Origin: Bombus terrestris
Lineage: Eukaryota > Arthropoda > Insecta > Hymenoptera > Apidae
NCBI RefSeq assembly: GCF_910591885.1
Contig: NC_063270.1
Coordinates: 6,386,001 to 6,450,000 of the forward strand
Direction of reading: 5' to 3'
DNA length: 64,000 nt
Position 1 is the stretch's first letter. Every line of letters begins with the position of its first letter. The translations under genes were made by a program, and so were the position numbers. Positions 1-15,655 of the stretch are shown one piece after another. The notes under the pieces are model-generated. The model had not been told where the DNA came from and searched no databases. It saw only the letters and a program-made list of their open reading frames with translations.

Positions 1-540
1 ACGTATAACGTTATATAGCATTATGTTATAACGTACAACGTTATATACTATTTCGTTAAAACGTGTAACGTTATATACTATTACGTTATAACGTTTAACG
101 TTATATACTATTACGTTATAACGTATAACGTTATATACTACTACGTTACAACGGATAACGTTATATACTAATACGATATAACGTATAAAGTTATATAGTA
201 TTACGTTATGACGTCTAACGTTATATAGCAATACCTTATAACGTATCTCGTTATATACTATTTCGTTAAAACGTGTAAAGTTATATACTATTACGTTATA
301 ACGTATAACGTTATATACTATTACGATTTAACGTATAACGCTATATACAATTACGTTATAACGTATAACGCTATATACAATTACTTTATAACGTATAACG
401 TTATATACAATTACGTTATAACGTATAACGTTATATACTACTACGTTACAACGTATAACGTTATATACTATTACGTTATAACGTATAACGCTATATAATA
501 TTACGTTATAACGTATAACGTTATATACTATTACGTTATA

Positions 541-1260
541 ACGTATAACGTTATATAGTATTAAGTTATGACGTCTAACGTTATATAGCATTACGTTATA
601 GCGTACAACGTTATATACTATTACGTTAAAACGTGTAACGTTATATACTATTACGTTATAACGTATAACGTTATATACTATTACGTTATAACGTATAACG
701 TTATATACTATTACGTTATAACGTATAACGTTATATACTATTACGTTATAACGTATAACGTTATATACTATTACGTTATAACGTATAACGCTATATAATA
801 TTACGTTATAACGTATAACGTTATATACTATTACGATTTAACGTATAACGCTATTTAGAATTACGTTATAACGTATAACGTTGTATACTATTACGTTATA
901 ACGTATAACGTTATATACTACTACGTTACAACGTATAACGTTATATTCTATTACGATATAACGTATAACGTTATATAGTATTAAGTTATGACGTCTAACG
1001 TTATATAGCATTACGTTATAACGTACAACGTTATATACTATTACGTTAAAACGTGTAACGTTATATACTATTACGTTATAACGTATAACGTTATATACTA
1101 TTACGTTATAACGTATAACGTTATGTACTATTACGTTATAACGTATAACGTTATATACTATTACGTTATAACGTATAACGTTATATACTATTACGTTATA
1201 ACGTATAACGCTATATAATATTACGTTATAACGTATAACGTTATATACTATTACGTTATA
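541..1260. repeat. Tandem duplication, 420-bp offset (14 monomers)
   Basis: The 300 bases from 541 to 840 match those from 961 to 1,260 with the same order of variants, including the TTAAGTTATGACGTCTAACG pair and the CTATATAATATTACG monomer near 790 and 1,210. The copies differ at a few positions, for example GCGTACAACG at 601 against ACGTACAACG at 1,021. The offset is exactly 14 monomers, as expected for unequal exchange in register. Confidence 0.75.
661..780. repeat. Run of perfect consensus monomers
   Basis: Four successive monomers here match the inferred consensus exactly. Such homogeneous runs are scarce in this window, where most neighbouring monomers differ, and this one gives a clean reference for the ancestral unit. 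It lies within domain I. Confidence 0.85.
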
Positions 1261-1866
1261 ACGTATTACGTTATATACTATTACGATTTAACGTATAACG
1301 CTATATACAATTACGTTATAACGTATAACGTTATATACTATTACGTTACAACGTATAACGTTATATACTATTACGTTATAACGTATAACGCTATATACTA
1401 TTACGTTATAACGTATAACGATATATACTATTACGTTATAACGTATAACGTTATATACTATTACGTTATAACGTATAACGTTATATACTATTACGTTATA
1501 ACGTATAACGTTATATAGTATTACTATGCGACGTGTAACGTTATGCAGTATTATGTTATAACGTATGACGATATATACTATTACGTTATAACGTGTAACG
1601 TTATATACTTTTACGTTATAACGTATAATGTTATATACTATTACGTTATAACGTATAACGTTATGTAGTATTACTATACAACGTATAACGTTATATAGTA
1701 TTACTATACAACGGGTAACGTTACATAGTATTACGGTATAACGTATAACGTTATATACTATTAAGTTATAACGTATAAGGTTAAATAGTATTACTATACA
1801 GCGTGTAACGTTATATAGTATTACGTTATAACGTATAATGTTATATACTATTACGTTATAACGTAT

Positions 1867-1870
1867 GAAC
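1867..1870. other. Register shift, +1 base
   Basis: The monomer reads GTATGAACGTTATATAC where its relatives read GTATGACGTTATATAC, so one extra A shifts the 30-bp register by one. This is the only register break in the first 11 kb. It also breaks the stop-free frame, which argues against coding constraint here. Confidence 0.9.
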
Positions 1871-4320
1871 GTTATATACAGTTACGTTATAAGGTATAAC
1901 GTTATGTAGTATTACTATACAACGCATAACGTCATATAGTATTACTATACAACGGGTAACGTTATATAGTATTACGGTATAACGTGTAACGTTATATACT
2001 TTTATGTTATAACGTATAACGTTATATACTATTACGTTATAACGTGTAACGTTATATAGTATTACGGTATAACATAAAACGTTATATACTATTACGATTT
2101 AACGTTCAACGTTATGTACTATTACGATATAACGTATAACGTTATATAGTATTACGTTATAACGTATAACGTTATATACTATTACGACTTAATGTATAAC
2201 GTTATATACTATTACGATTTAACGTACAACGTTATGTACTATTACGATATAACGTATAACGTTATGTACTATTACGTTACAACGTATAACGTTATATAGT
2301 ATTACTATGCAACGTGTAACGTTATATAGTATTATGTTATAACGTATAACGTTATATACTATTACGTTATAAAGTCTAACGTTATATACTTTTACGTTAT
2401 AACCTATAACGTTATATACTATTATGCTATAACGCATAACGATATGTACTATTACGTTACAACGTATAACGATATATAGTGCTGCTATGCAACGTGTAAC
2501 GTCATATAGTATTATGTTATAACGTATGACGATATATACTATAACGTTATAACGTGCAACGTTACATACTTTTACGTTATAACGTGTAACGTTATATACT
2601 GACACGTTATAACGTATAACGGTATATGCTATTACGTTATAACGTATAACGTTATATACTATTACGTTATAACGTATAACGTTAAATAGTACTACTATAC
2701 AGCGTGTAACGTTATATCGTATTACTATACAACGTGTAACGTTATATGGTATTACGTTATAACGTATAAGGTTAAATAGTAATACTATACAGCGTGTAAC
2801 GTTATATAGTATTACGTTATAACGTATAATGTTATATAGTATTACGATACAGCTTATGACGTTATATGGTATTACGTTATAACGTATAACGATATATACT
2901 ATTACGTTGTAACGTATAACGCTATAGACTATTACGTTATAACGTGTAACGTTATGTACTATTACGTTATAACGTATAACGTTAAATAGTACTACTATAC
3001 AGCGTGTAACGTTATATAGTATTACTATACAACGTGTAACGTTATATGGTATTACGTTATAACGTATAAGGTTAAATAGTATTACTATACAGCGTGTAAC
3101 GTTATATAGTATTACGTTATAACGTATAAGGTTATATACTATTACGTTATAACGTATAACGTTAAATAGTATTACTATGCAACGTGTAACGTTATATAGT
3201 ATTATGTTATAACGTATGACGTTATATACAAGTACGTTATAACGCGTAACGTTATATACTATTACGTTATATCGTATAACGTTATATACTATTACGATAT
3301 AACGTATAACGTTAAATAGTATTACTATACAGCTTGTAGCGTTATATAGTATTACTATACAACGTGCAACGTGATATACTATTACGTTATAACGTATAAC
3401 GATATATACTATTACGAATTAACGTAGAACGTTATATTCTATTACGATATAACGTATACCGTTATATAATATTACCATTTAACGTATAACATTATATACT
3501 ATTACGTAATAACTTCTAACGTTATATACTTTTACGCTATAACCTATAACGTTATATACTATTACGCTATAACGGATAACGTTATGTACTATTACGTTAC
3601 AACGTATAACGTTATATAGTATTACTATGCAACGTGTAACGTTATATAGTATTACGTTATAACGTATAACGTTAAATAGTATTACGATATAGCTTGTGAC
3701 GTTATATAGTATTACTATACAACGTGTAACGTTATATACCTTTACGTCATAAACTATAACGCCATATACTTTTACGTTATAAGTTATAACGCCATATACT
3801 ATTATGATATAACGTATAACGTTATATGCTATTACGTTATAACGTATAACGTTATATACTATTACGTTATAACGTATAACGTTATATACTATTACGTTAT
3901 AACGTATAACGTTAAATAGTACTACTATACAGGGTGTAACGTTATATAGTATTACTATACAACGTGTAACGTTATATGGTATTACGTTATAACGTATAAT
4001 GTTATATACTATTACGTTGTAACGTATAACGCTATATACTATTACATTATAACGTTTAACGTTATATTTTATTACTATGCAACGTGCAACGTCATGCAGT
4101 ATTATGTTATAACGTATGACGATATATACTATTTCGTTATAACGTGTAACGTTATATACTTTTACGTTATAACCTATAACGTTATATACTATTACGTTAT
4201 AACGTATAACGATATATACTATTACGATATAACGTCTAACGTTATATACTATTACGTTATAACGTATAACGTTATATACTATTACGTTATAACGTATAAC
4301 GTTATATAGTATTACTATGC

Positions 4321-4500
4321 GACGTGTAACGTTATGCAGTGTTATGTTATAACGTATGACGATATATACTATTACGTTATAACGTATAAGGTTATATAGT
4401 ATTACTATGCGACGTGTAACGTTATGCAGTGTTATGTTATAACGTATGACGACATATTCTATTACGTTATAAAGTGTAACGTTATATACTTTTACGTTAT
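4321..4500. repeat. Short tandem duplication, 90-bp unit
   Basis: A three-monomer unit beginning GACGTGTAACGTTATGCAGT at 4,321 is repeated at 4,411, both with the less common CAGTGTTATG variant. The second copy then departs (GACATATTCT). It is a small duplication of exactly three monomers. Confidence 0.7.
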
Positions 4501-5300
4501 AACGTATAATGTTATATACTATTACGTTATAACGTATAACGTTATGTAATATTACTATACAACATATAACGTTATATAGTATTACTATACAACGGGTAAC
4601 GTTATATAGTATTACGGTATAACGTATAACGTTATACACTATTAAGTTATAACGTGTAACGTTATATACTTTTACGTTATAACGTATAATGTTATATACT
4701 ATTACGTTATAACGTATAACGTTATGTAGTATTACCATACAACGTATAACGTTATATAGTATTACTATACAACGGGTAACGTTATATAGTATTACGCTAT
4801 AACCTATAACGTCATATACTATTACGTTATAACGTATAACGTTATATGCTATTGCGTTATAACGTATAACGTTATGTAGTATTACTATACAACGTATAAC
4901 GTTATATAGTATTACGTTATAACGTATAATGTTAAATAGTATTACGACACAGCTTGTGACGTTATATAGTATAACTATACAACGTGTAACGTTATATACT
5001 TTTACTTTATAAACTATAACGCCATATAATATTACGATATAACGTATAACGTTATATGCTGTTACGATATAACGTGTAACGTTATATACTATTACGTTGT
5101 AACGTATAACGTTATATACTATTACGTTATAACGTGTAACGTTATATACTTTTACGCTATAACGTATAACGTTATATACTATTCCTCTATAACGTATAAC
5201 GTTATATACTATTACGTTATAACGTATAACAATATATACTATTACGTTATAACGTATAACCTCATATACTATTACGTTATAACGTATAACGTTATATAGT

Positions 5301-5840
5301 ATTACTATGCGACGTGTAACGTTATGCAGTATTATGTTATAACGTATGACGATATATACTATTACGTTATAACGTGTAACGTTATATACTATTACGTTTT
5401 AACGTGTAACGTTATATACTTTTACGTTATAACGTATAACGTTATATACTATTACGTTATAACGTATAACGTTATATACTATTACGTTATAACGTATAAC
5501 GATATATACTATTACCTTATAACGTATAACGTTATATACTATTACGTTATAACGTATAACGTTATATAGTGTTACTATGCGACGTGTAACGTTATGCAGT
5601 ATTATGTTATAACGTATGACGATATATACTATTACGTTATAACGTGTAACGTTATATACTATTACGTTTTAACGTGTAACGTTATATACTATTACGTTAT
5701 AACGTATAACGTTATATACTATTACGTTATAACGTATAACGTTATATACTATTACGTTATAACGTATAACGATATATACTATTACCTTATAACGTATAAC
5801 GTTATATACTATTACGTTATAACGTATAACGTTATATAGT
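5301..5840. repeat. Tandem duplication, 270-bp unit (9 monomers)
   Basis: The segment from about 5,301 is repeated from about 5,571 with the same order of variants, including TACGTTTTAACGTGTAACG and ATTACCTTATAACG. At least two substitutions separate the copies: TACTTTTACG near 5,419 against TACTATTACG near 5,689, and TAGTATTACT against TAGTGTTACT at the copy starts. Confidence 0.85.
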
Positions 5841-7759
5841 ATTACTATGCGACGTGTAACGTTATGCAGTATTATGTTATAACGTATGACGATATATACT
5901 ATTACGTTATAACGTGTAACGTTATATACTTTTACGTTATAACGTATAATGTTATATACTATTACGTTATAACGTATAACGTTATGTAGAATTACTATAC
6001 AACGTATAACGTTATATAGTATTACTATACAACGTGTAACGTTATGCAGTATTATGTTATAACGTATGACGATATATACTATTACGTTATAACGTATAAC
6101 GTTATATACTTTTACGTTATAACCTATAACGTTATATACTGTTATGCTATAACGCATAACGTTATGTACTATTACGTTACAACGTATAACGATATATAGT
6201 GCTGCTATGCAACGTGTAACGTCATATAGTATTATGTTATAACGTATGACGATATATACTATTACGTTATAACGTGCAACGTTACATACTTTTACGTTAT
6301 AACGTGTAACGTTATATACTTACACGTTATAACGAATAACGGTATATGCTATTACGTTATAACGTATAACGTTATATACTATTACGTTATAACGTATACC
6401 GTTATATACTATTACGTTATAACGTATAACGTTAAATAGTACTACTATACAGCGTGTAACGTTATATAGTATTACTATACAACGTGTAACGTTATATGGT
6501 ATTTCCTTATAACGTATAAGGTTAAATAGTATTACTATACAGCGTGTAACGTTATATAGTATTACGTTATAACGTATAATGTTATATACTATTACGTTAT
6601 AACGTATAAGGTTAAATAGTATTACTATACAGCGTGTAACGTTATATAGTATTACGTTATAACGTATAATTTTATATACTATTACGTTATAACGTATAAC
6701 GATATATACTATTACGTTGTAACGTATAACGCTATAGACTATTACGTTATAACGTACAACGATATATACTATTACGTTGTAACGTATAACGCTATAGATT
6801 ATTACGTTATAACGTATAACGTTATGTACTATTGCGTTACAACGTATAACGTTATATAGTATTACTATGCAACGTGTAACGTTATATAGTATTATGTTAT
6901 AACGTATGACGTTATATACAAGTACGTTATAACGTGTAACGTTATATACTATTACGATATAACGTATAACGTTATGTACCATTACGATATAACGTATAAC
7001 GTTAAATAGTATTACTATACAGCGTGTAACATTATATAGTATTACTATACAACTTTTAACGTTATATGCTATTTCGTTATAACGTATAACGTTATGTAGT
7101 ATTACTATACAACGTATAACGTTATATAGTATTACGTTATAACGTATAACGTTAAATAGTATTACGATACAGCTTGTGACGTTATATGATATTACTATGC
7201 AACGTGTAACGTTGTGCAGTATTATGTTATAACGTATGACGATATATACTATTACGTTATAACGTGTAACGATATATACTTTTACGTTATAACGTATAAC
7301 GTTACATACTATTACGTTATAACGTATAATGTTATATACTATTACGTTATAAAGTCTAATGTTATATACTCTTACATTTTAACCTATAACGTTATATACT
7401 ATTACGCTATAACGCATAACGTTATGTACTATTTCGTTACAACGTATAACGATATATAGTACTACTATGCAACGTGTAACGTTATGTAGTATTATGTTAT
7501 AACGTATGACGATATATATTATTACGTTATAACGTGCAACGTTATATACTTACACGTTATAACGTATAACGGTATATGCTATTACGTTATAACGTATAAC
7601 GTTATATACTATTACGTTATAACGTCTAACGTTATATACTTTTACGTTATAACGTGTATCGTTATATACTTACACGTTATAACGTATAACGTTATATACT
7701 ATTACGTTATAACGTATAACGTTATATACTATTACGTTATAACGTATAACGTTATATAG

Positions 7760-7999
7760 TATTACTATGCGACGTGTAACGTTATGCAGTATTATGTTAT
7801 AACGTGTGACGATATATACTATTACGTTATAACGTGTAACGTTATATACTTTTACGTTCTAACGTATAACGTTATATACTATTACGTTATAACGTATAAC
7901 GTTATATACTATTACGTTATAACGTATAACGATATATACTATTACGTTATAACGTATAACGTTATATACTATTACGTTGTAACGTATAACATTATATAG
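7760..7999. repeat. GTGTGACGATATA marker cassette, copy 1 of 7
   Basis: The variant ATAACGTGTGACGATATA, in place of the usual ATAACGTATGACGATATA, occurs in a fixed context. A TATGCGACG monomer lies before it and a GTTGTAACGTATAACATTAT monomer about 170 bp after it. The same context is found near 14,036, 18,158, 25,078, 29,938, 33,538 and 40,219, so it is a useful HOR address. This copy alone carries TTTTACGTTCTAACG. Confidence 0.8.
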
Positions 8000-8809
8000 T
8001 ATTACTATGCGACGTGTAACGTTATGCAGTATTATGTTATAACGTATGACGATATATACTATTACGTTATAACGTGTAACGTTATATACTTTTACGTTAT
8101 AACGTATAACGTTATATACTATTACGTTATAACGTATAACGTTATATACTATTACGTTATAACGTATAACGATATATACTATTGCGTTATAACGTATAAC
8201 GTTATATAGTATTACTATGCGACGTGTAACGTTATGCAGTATTATGTTATAACGTATGACGATATATACTATTACGTTATAACGTGTAACGTTATATACT
8301 TTTACGTTATGACGTATAATGTTATATACTATTACGTTATAACGTATAACGTTATGTAGTATTACTATACAACGTATAACGTTATATAGTATTACTATAC
8401 AACGGGTAACGTTATATAGTATTACGGTATAACGTATAACGTTTTATGCTATTACGTCATAACGTATAACGTTATATACTATTACGTTGTAACGTATAAC
8501 GTTAAATAGTATTACTATACAACGTATAACGTGAGATAGTATTACTATGCAACGTGTAACGTTATATAGTATTACTATACAACGTGTAACGCTATATGGT
8601 ATTACGTTATAACGTATAATGTTATATATTATTACGTTATAACGTATAACGTTATATACTATTACGTTATAACGTATAACGTTAAATAGTATTACGATAT
8701 AGCTTGTGACGTTATATAGTATTACTATAGAACGTGTAACGTTACATATTTTTACGTTATAAACTATAACGCCATATAGTATTATGATATAACGTATAAC
8801 GTTATATAC

Positions 8810-9577
8810 TTATACGTTATAACGGATAACGTTAAAAAGTATTACTATAGAGCGTGTAACGTTATATAGTATTACTATGCAACGTGTAACGTTATATGGT
8901 ATTACGTTATAACGTATAATGTTATATACTATTACGTTATAACGTATAACGTTATATACTATTACGTTATAACGTATAACGTTATATAGTATTACTATGC
9001 AACGTGTAACGTTATGCAGTATTATGTTATAACGTATGACGATATATACTATTACGTTATAACGTGTAACGTTATATACTTTTACGTTATAACGTATAAC
9101 GTTATATACTATTACGTTATAACGTATAACGTTATATACTATCACGTTGTAACGTATAACGTTATATACTATTACGTTATAACGTATAACGATATATACT
9201 ATTACGTTATAACGTATAACGTTATGTAGTATTACTATACAACGTATAACGTTATATAGTATTACTATACAACGGGTAACGTTATATAGTATTACGGTAT
9301 AACGTATAACGTTATATACTTTTACGTTATAACGTATAATGTTATATACTATTACGTTATAACGTATAACGTTATATAGTATTACTATGCGACGTGTAAC
9401 GTTATGCAGTATTATGTTATAACGTATAACGATATATACTATTACGCTATAACGTATAACGTTATATAGTATTATGTTATAACGTATAACGTTATATACT
9501 ATTACGTTATAAAGTCTAATGTTATATTCTTTTACATTATAACCTATAACGTTATATACTATTACGCTATAACGCAT
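8810..9577. repeat. 768-bp HOR segment, copy 1 of 6 (diverged copy)
   Basis: This segment of about 26 monomers holds a distinctive series of variants: GTTAAAAAGTATTACTATAG, TACTATCACGTTGTAACG, AAAGTCTAATGTTATATTC and CTATAACGCATAACG. It recurs at 20,204, 27,664, 31,264, 35,584 and 42,586, with a shortened relative near 49,036. This copy differs slightly from the later five, for example TATACGTTATAACGG where they have TATACGTTATGACGG. That fits with it being outside the recently homogenised core. Confidence 0.85.
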
Positions 9578-11377
9578 AACGTTATGTACTATTACGTTAC
9601 AACGTATAACGTTATATACTTTTACGTTATAACGTGTATCGTTATATACTTACACGTTATAACGTATAACCTTATATGCTATTACGTTATAACGTATAAC
9701 GTTATATACTATTACGTTAGAACGTATAACGATATATAGTATTACCATGCAACGTGTAACGTTATGCAGTATTATGTTATAACGTATGACGATATATACT
9801 ATTACGTTATAACGTATAACGATATATAGTATTACTATGCAACGTGAAACGTTATATATTATTACTATACAACGGGTAACTATATATAGTATTACGATAT
9901 AACGTATGACGTTATATACAGTTACGTTATAACGTATAATGTTATATATTATTACGTTATAACGTATAACGTTATATACTATTACGTTATAACGTATAAC
10001 GTTAAATAGTATTACGATATAGCTTGTGACGTTATATAGTATTACTATACAACGTGTAACGTTACATATTTTTACGTTATAAACTATAACGCCATATAGT
10101 ATTATGATATAACGTATAACGTTATATACTATTACGTTATAACGTATAACGTTAAAAAGTATTACTATACAGCGTGTAACGTTATATAGTATTACTATGC
10201 AACGTGTAACGTTATGCAGTATTATGTTATAACGTATGAAGATATATACTATTACGTTATAACGTATAACGATATATACTATTACGTTATAACGTATAAT
10301 GTTATATACTATTACGTTATAACGTATAACGTTATGTAGTATTACTATACAACGTATAACGTTATATAGTATTACTATACAACGTATAACGTTATATAGT
10401 ATTACTATACAACGGGTAACGTTATATAGTATTACGCTATAACCTATAACGTCATATACTATTACGTTATAACGTATAACGTTATATGCTATTGCGTTAT
10501 AACGTATAACGTTATGTAGTATTACTATACAACGTATAACGTTATATAGTATTACTATACAACGGGTAACGTTATATAGTATTACGGTATAACGTATAAC
10601 GTTATATACTATTACGTTATAACGTGTAACGTTATATAGTATTACGGTATAACATAAAACGTTATATACTATTACGATTTAACGTTCAACGTTATGTACT
10701 ATTACGATATAACGTATAACGTTATGTAGTATTACCATACAACGTATAACGATATATAGTGCTGCTATGCAACGTGTAACGTCATATAGTATTATGTTAT
10801 AACGTATGACGATATATACTATTACGTTATAACGTGCAACGTTACATACTTTTACGTTATAACGTGTAACGTTATATACTTACACGTTATAACGTATAAC
10901 GGTATATGCTATTACGTTATAACGTATAACGTTATATACTATTACGTTATAACGTATACCGTTATATACTATTACGTTATAACGTATAACGTTAAATAGT
11001 ACTACTATACAGCGTGTAACGTTATATAGTATTACTATACAACGTGTAACGTTATATGGTATTACGTTATAACGTATAAGGTTAAATAGTATTACTATAC
11101 AGCGTGTAACGTTATATAGTATTACGTTATAACGTATAATGTTATATACTATTACGTTATAACGTATAACGTTAAATAGTATTACTATACAGCTTATGAC
11201 GTTATATGGTATTACGTTATAACGTATAATGTTATATACTATTACGTTATAACGTATGACGTTATATACAGTTACGTTATAACGTATTACGTTATGTAGT
11301 ATTACTGTACAACGTATAACGTTATATAGTATTACTATACAACGGGTAACGTTATATAGTATTACGGTATAACGTAT

Positions 11378-11383
11378 AACTAT
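11378..11383. other. 9-bp deletion marker, copy 1 of 8
   Basis: The sequence reads GGTATAACGTATAACTATTAAG. Undeleted relatives carry a further GTTATATAC between AAC and TATTAAG (for example near 48,540). Removing nine bases leaves a 21-bp monomer. The same junction in the same flanking variants occurs seven more times in domain II, so all eight descend from one event. Confidence 0.95.
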
Positions 11384-12898
11384 TAAGTTATAACGTATAA
11401 GGTTAAATAGTATTACTATACAGCGTGTAACGTTATATAGTATTACGTTATAACGTATAATTTTATATACTATTACGTTATAACGTATAACGATATATAC
11501 TATTACGTTGTAACGTATAACGCTATAGACTATTACGTTATAACGTATAACGATATATACTATTACGTTGTAACGTATAACGCTATAGACTATTGCGTTA
11601 TAACGTATAACGATATATACTATTACGTTGTAACGTATAACGTTACATACTATTACGTTATAACGTATAACGTTATATACTATTACGTTATAACGTATAA
11701 CGTTATATACTATGACGTTATAAAGTCTAATGTTATATACTCTTACATTATAACGTATAACGTTATATACTATTACGTTATAACGTATAACGTTATATAG
11801 TATTACTATGCGACGTGTAACGTTATGCAGTATTATGTTATAACGTATGACGATATATACTATAACGTTATAACGTGTAACGTTATATACTTTTACGTTA
11901 TAACGTATAACGTTATATACTATTACGTTATAACGTATAACGTTATATACTATTACGTTATAACGTATAACGATATATACTATTACGTTATAACGTATAA
12001 CGTTATATAGTATTACTATGCGACGTGTATCGTTATGCAGTATTATGTTATAACGTATGACGATATATACTATTACGTTATAACGTGTAACGTTATATAC
12101 TTTTACGTTATAACGTATAATGTTATATGCTATTACGTTATAACGGATAACGTTATGTAGTATTACTATACAACGTATAACGTTATATAGTATTACTATA
12201 CAACGGGTAACGTTATATAGTATTACGGTATAACGTATAACGTTATATAATATTAAGTTATAACGTATAAGGTTATATAGTATTACTATACAGCGTGTAA
12301 CGTTATATAGTATTACGTTATAACGTATAATGTTATATACCATTACGTTATAACGTATAACGATATATACTATTACGTTATAACGTATAACGTTATATAC
12401 TATTACGTTTTAACGTATAACGTTATATAGTATTACTATGCGACGTGTAACGTTATGCAGTATTATGTTATAACGTATGACGATATATACTATTACGTTA
12501 TAACGTGCAACGTTACATACTTTTACGTTATAACGTGTAACGTTATATACTTACACGTTATAACGTATAACGTTAAACAGTATTACTATACAGCTTGTGA
12601 CGTTATATAGTATTACGTTATAACGTATAATGTTATATAGTATTACGTTATAACGTATAATGTTATATACTATTACGTTATAACGTATAACGTTAAATAG
12701 TATTACTATACAGCTTATGACGTTATATGGTATTACGTTATAACGTATAATGTTATGTACTATTACGTTATAACGTATGACGTTATATACAGTTACGTTA
12801 AAACGTATTACGTTATGTAGTATTACTGTACAACGTATAACGTTATATAGTATTACTATACAACGGGTAACGTTATATAGTATTACGGTATAACGTAT

Positions 12899-12904
12899 AA
12901 CTAT
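12899..12904. other. 9-bp deletion marker, copy 2 of 8
   Basis: The junction AACTATTAAG and its flanks are the same as at 11,380, lying 1,521 bases after it. The next two copies (15,652 and 16,963) are 1,311 bases apart. The 210-base difference equals the seven monomers missing from block R copy 2. Confidence 0.95.
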
Positions 12905-14035
12905 TAAGTTATAACGTATAAGGTTAAATAGTATTACTATACAGCGTGTAACGTTATATAGTATTACGTTATAACGTATAATTTTATATACTATTACGTT
13001 ATAACGTATAACGATATATACTATTACGTTGTAACGTATAACGCTATAGACTATTACGTTATAACGTATAACGTTATGTACTATTGCGTTACAACGTATA
13101 ACGTTATATAGTATTACTATGCAACGTGTAACGTTACATAGTATTATGTTATAACGTATGACGTTATATACAAGTACGTTATAACGTGTAACGTTATATA
13201 CTATTACGATATAACGTATAACGTTATGTACCATTACGATATAACGTATAACGTTAAATAGTATTACTATACAGCGTGTAACATTATATAGTATTACTAT
13301 ACAACTTTTAACGTTATATGCTATTTCGTTATAACGTATAACGTTATGTAGTATTACTATACAACGTATAACGTTATATAGTATTACGTTATAACGTATA
13401 ACGTTGAATAGTATTACGATACAGCTTGTGACGTTATATGATATTACTATGCAACGTGTAACGTTGTGCAGTATTATGTTATAACGTATGACGATATATA
13501 CTATTACGTTATAACGTGTAACGATATATACTTTTACGTTATAACGTATAACGTTACATACTATTACGTTATAACGTATAACGTTATATACTATTAGGTT
13601 ATAAAGTCTAATGTTATATACTCTTACATTTTAACCTATAACGTTATATACTATTACGCTATAACGCATAACGTTATGTACTATTACGTTACAACGTATA
13701 ACGATATATAGTACTACTATGCAACGTGTAACGTTATATAGTATTATGTTATAACGTATGACGATATATATTATTACGTTATAACGTGCAACGTTATATA
13801 CTTACACGTTATAACGTATAACGGTATATGCTATTACGTTATAACGTATAACGTTATATACTATTACGTTATAACGTCTAACGTTATATACTTTTACGTT
13901 ATAACGTGTATCGTTATATACTTACACGTTATAACGTATAACGTTATATACTATTACGTTATAACGTATAACGTTATATACTATTACATTATAACGTATA
14001 ACGTTATATAGTATTACTATGCGACGTGTAACGTT

Positions 14036-14251
14036 ATGCAGTATTATGTTATAACGTGTGACGATATATACTATTACGTTATAACGTGTAACGTTATATA
14101 CTTTTACGTTATAACGTATAACGTTATATACTATTACGTTATAACGTATAACGTTATATACTATTACGTTATAACGTATAACGATATATACTATTACGTT
14201 ATAACGTATAACGTTATATACTATTACGTTGTAACGTATAACATTATATAG
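14036..14251. repeat. GTGTGACGATATA marker cassette, copy 2 of 7
   Basis: The same variant order as at 7,784, with the offset equal to 209 monomers minus the two intervening 9-bp deletions. The agreement supports descent of the 6.3-8 kb and 12.5-14.3 kb regions from one block. Confidence 0.8.
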
Positions 14252-15649
14252 TATTACTATGCGACGTGTAACGTTATGCAGTATTATGTTATAACGTATG
14301 ACGATATATACTATTACGTTATAACGTGTAACGTTATATACTATTACGTTATAACGTATAACGTTATGTAGTATTACCATACAACGTATAACGTTATATA
14401 GCATTACTATGCAACGTGTAACGTTATGCAGTATTATGTTATAACGTATGACGATATATACTATTACGTTATAACGTGTAACGTTATATACTTTTACGTT
14501 ATAACGTATAACGTTATATACTATTACGTTATAACGTATAACGATATATACTATTACGTTATAACGTATAACGTTATATACTATTACGTTATAACGTATA
14601 ACGTTATATAGTATTACTATGCGACGTGTAACGTTATGCAGTATTATGTTATAACGTATGACGATATATACTATTACGTCATAACGTGTAACGTTATATA
14701 CTTTTACGTTATAACGTATAATGTTATATACTATTACGTTATAACGTATAACGTTATGTAGTATTACTATACAACGTATAACGTTATATAGTATTACTAT
14801 ACAACGTATAACGTTATATAGTATTACTATACAACGGGTAACGTTATATAGTATTACGGTATAACGTATAACGTTATATACTATTACGTTATAACGTGTA
14901 ACGTTATATAGTATTACGGTATAACATAAAACGTTATATACTATTACGATTTAACGTTCAACGTTATGTACTATTACGATATAACGTATAACGTTATGTA
15001 GTATTACCATACAACGTATAACGATATATAGTGCTGCTATGCAACGTGTAACGTCATATAGTATTATGTTATAACGTATGACGATATATACTATTACGTT
15101 ATAACGTGCAACGTTACATACTTTTACGTTATAACGTGTAACGTTATATACTTACACGTTATAACGTATAACGGTATATGCTATTACGTTATAACGTATA
15201 ACGTTATATACTATTACGTTATAACGTATACCGTTATATACTATTACGTTATAACGTATAACGTTAAATAGTACTACTATACAGCGTGTAACGTTATATA
15301 GTATTACTATACAACGTGTAACGTTATATGGTATTACGTTATAACGTATAAGGTTAAATAGTATTACTATACAGCGTGTAACGTTATATAGTATTACGTT
15401 ATAACGTATAATGTTATATACTATTACGTTATAACGTATAACGTTAAATAGTATTACTATACAGCTTATGACGTTATATGGTATTACGTTATAACGTATA
15501 ATGTTATATACTATTACGTTATAACGTATGACGTTATATACAGTTACGTTATAACGTATTACGTTATGTAGTATTACTGTACAACGTATAACGTTATATA
15601 GTATTACTATACAACGGGTAACGTTATATAGTATTACGGTATAACGTAT

Positions 15650-15655
15650 AACTAT
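15650..15655. other. 9-bp deletion marker, copy 3 of 8
   Basis: Junction AACTATTAAG after CGGTATAACGTAT, as at 11,380. It is the block R copy 2 counterpart of the first marker. Confidence 0.95.

Larger units (their letters stand above)
1..1510. repeat. Satellite domain I (GTTATGACGTCTAACG-type variants)
   Basis: This stretch is marked by monomer pairs containing TTAAGTTATGACGTCTAACG (near 551 and 971, and a TTACG form near 201). It is also marked by TTACGATTTAACG and TACAATTACG variants and by TTACGTTAAAACGTGTAACG. The variant TACTATACAACG, dominant further right, is absent. Near 1,515 the variants change abruptly to TAGTATTACTATGCGACG types. The same variant set reappears at about 52.6-57.7 kb. 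The left edge is the window edge, so the full size of this domain is unknown. Confidence 0.8.
10530..14800. repeat. 4.27-kb HOR block R, copy 1
   Basis: From about 10,530 the order of variants is repeated from about 14,800 with an offset of 4,272 bases. The shared markers are CGGTATAACATAAAACG, the GTGCTGCTATGC monomer, GTATACCGTTATATAC, and two copies of the 9-bp deletion. Copy 1 contains seven monomers (210 bp, roughly within 11,740-12,010) that copy 2 lacks. Boundaries are judged by eye to within one or two monomers. Confidence 0.75.

Noticed and set aside
1867..1870. Single-base register shifts (1,868, 21,286, 53,596, 55,542) as sequencing errors
   Set aside because: They cannot be excluded without reads, but none lies in a long homopolymer, so they are kept as features with this caveat.
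4094..4309. Many short plus-strand frames starting Met-Gln-Tyr-Tyr-Val-Ile-Thr (for example 4,094, 5,324, 7,784, 14,036, 25,078)
   Set aside because: The ATG comes from the TTATGCAGTATTATG monomer variant, so the shared start reflects recurrence of one satellite cassette and not a gene family.
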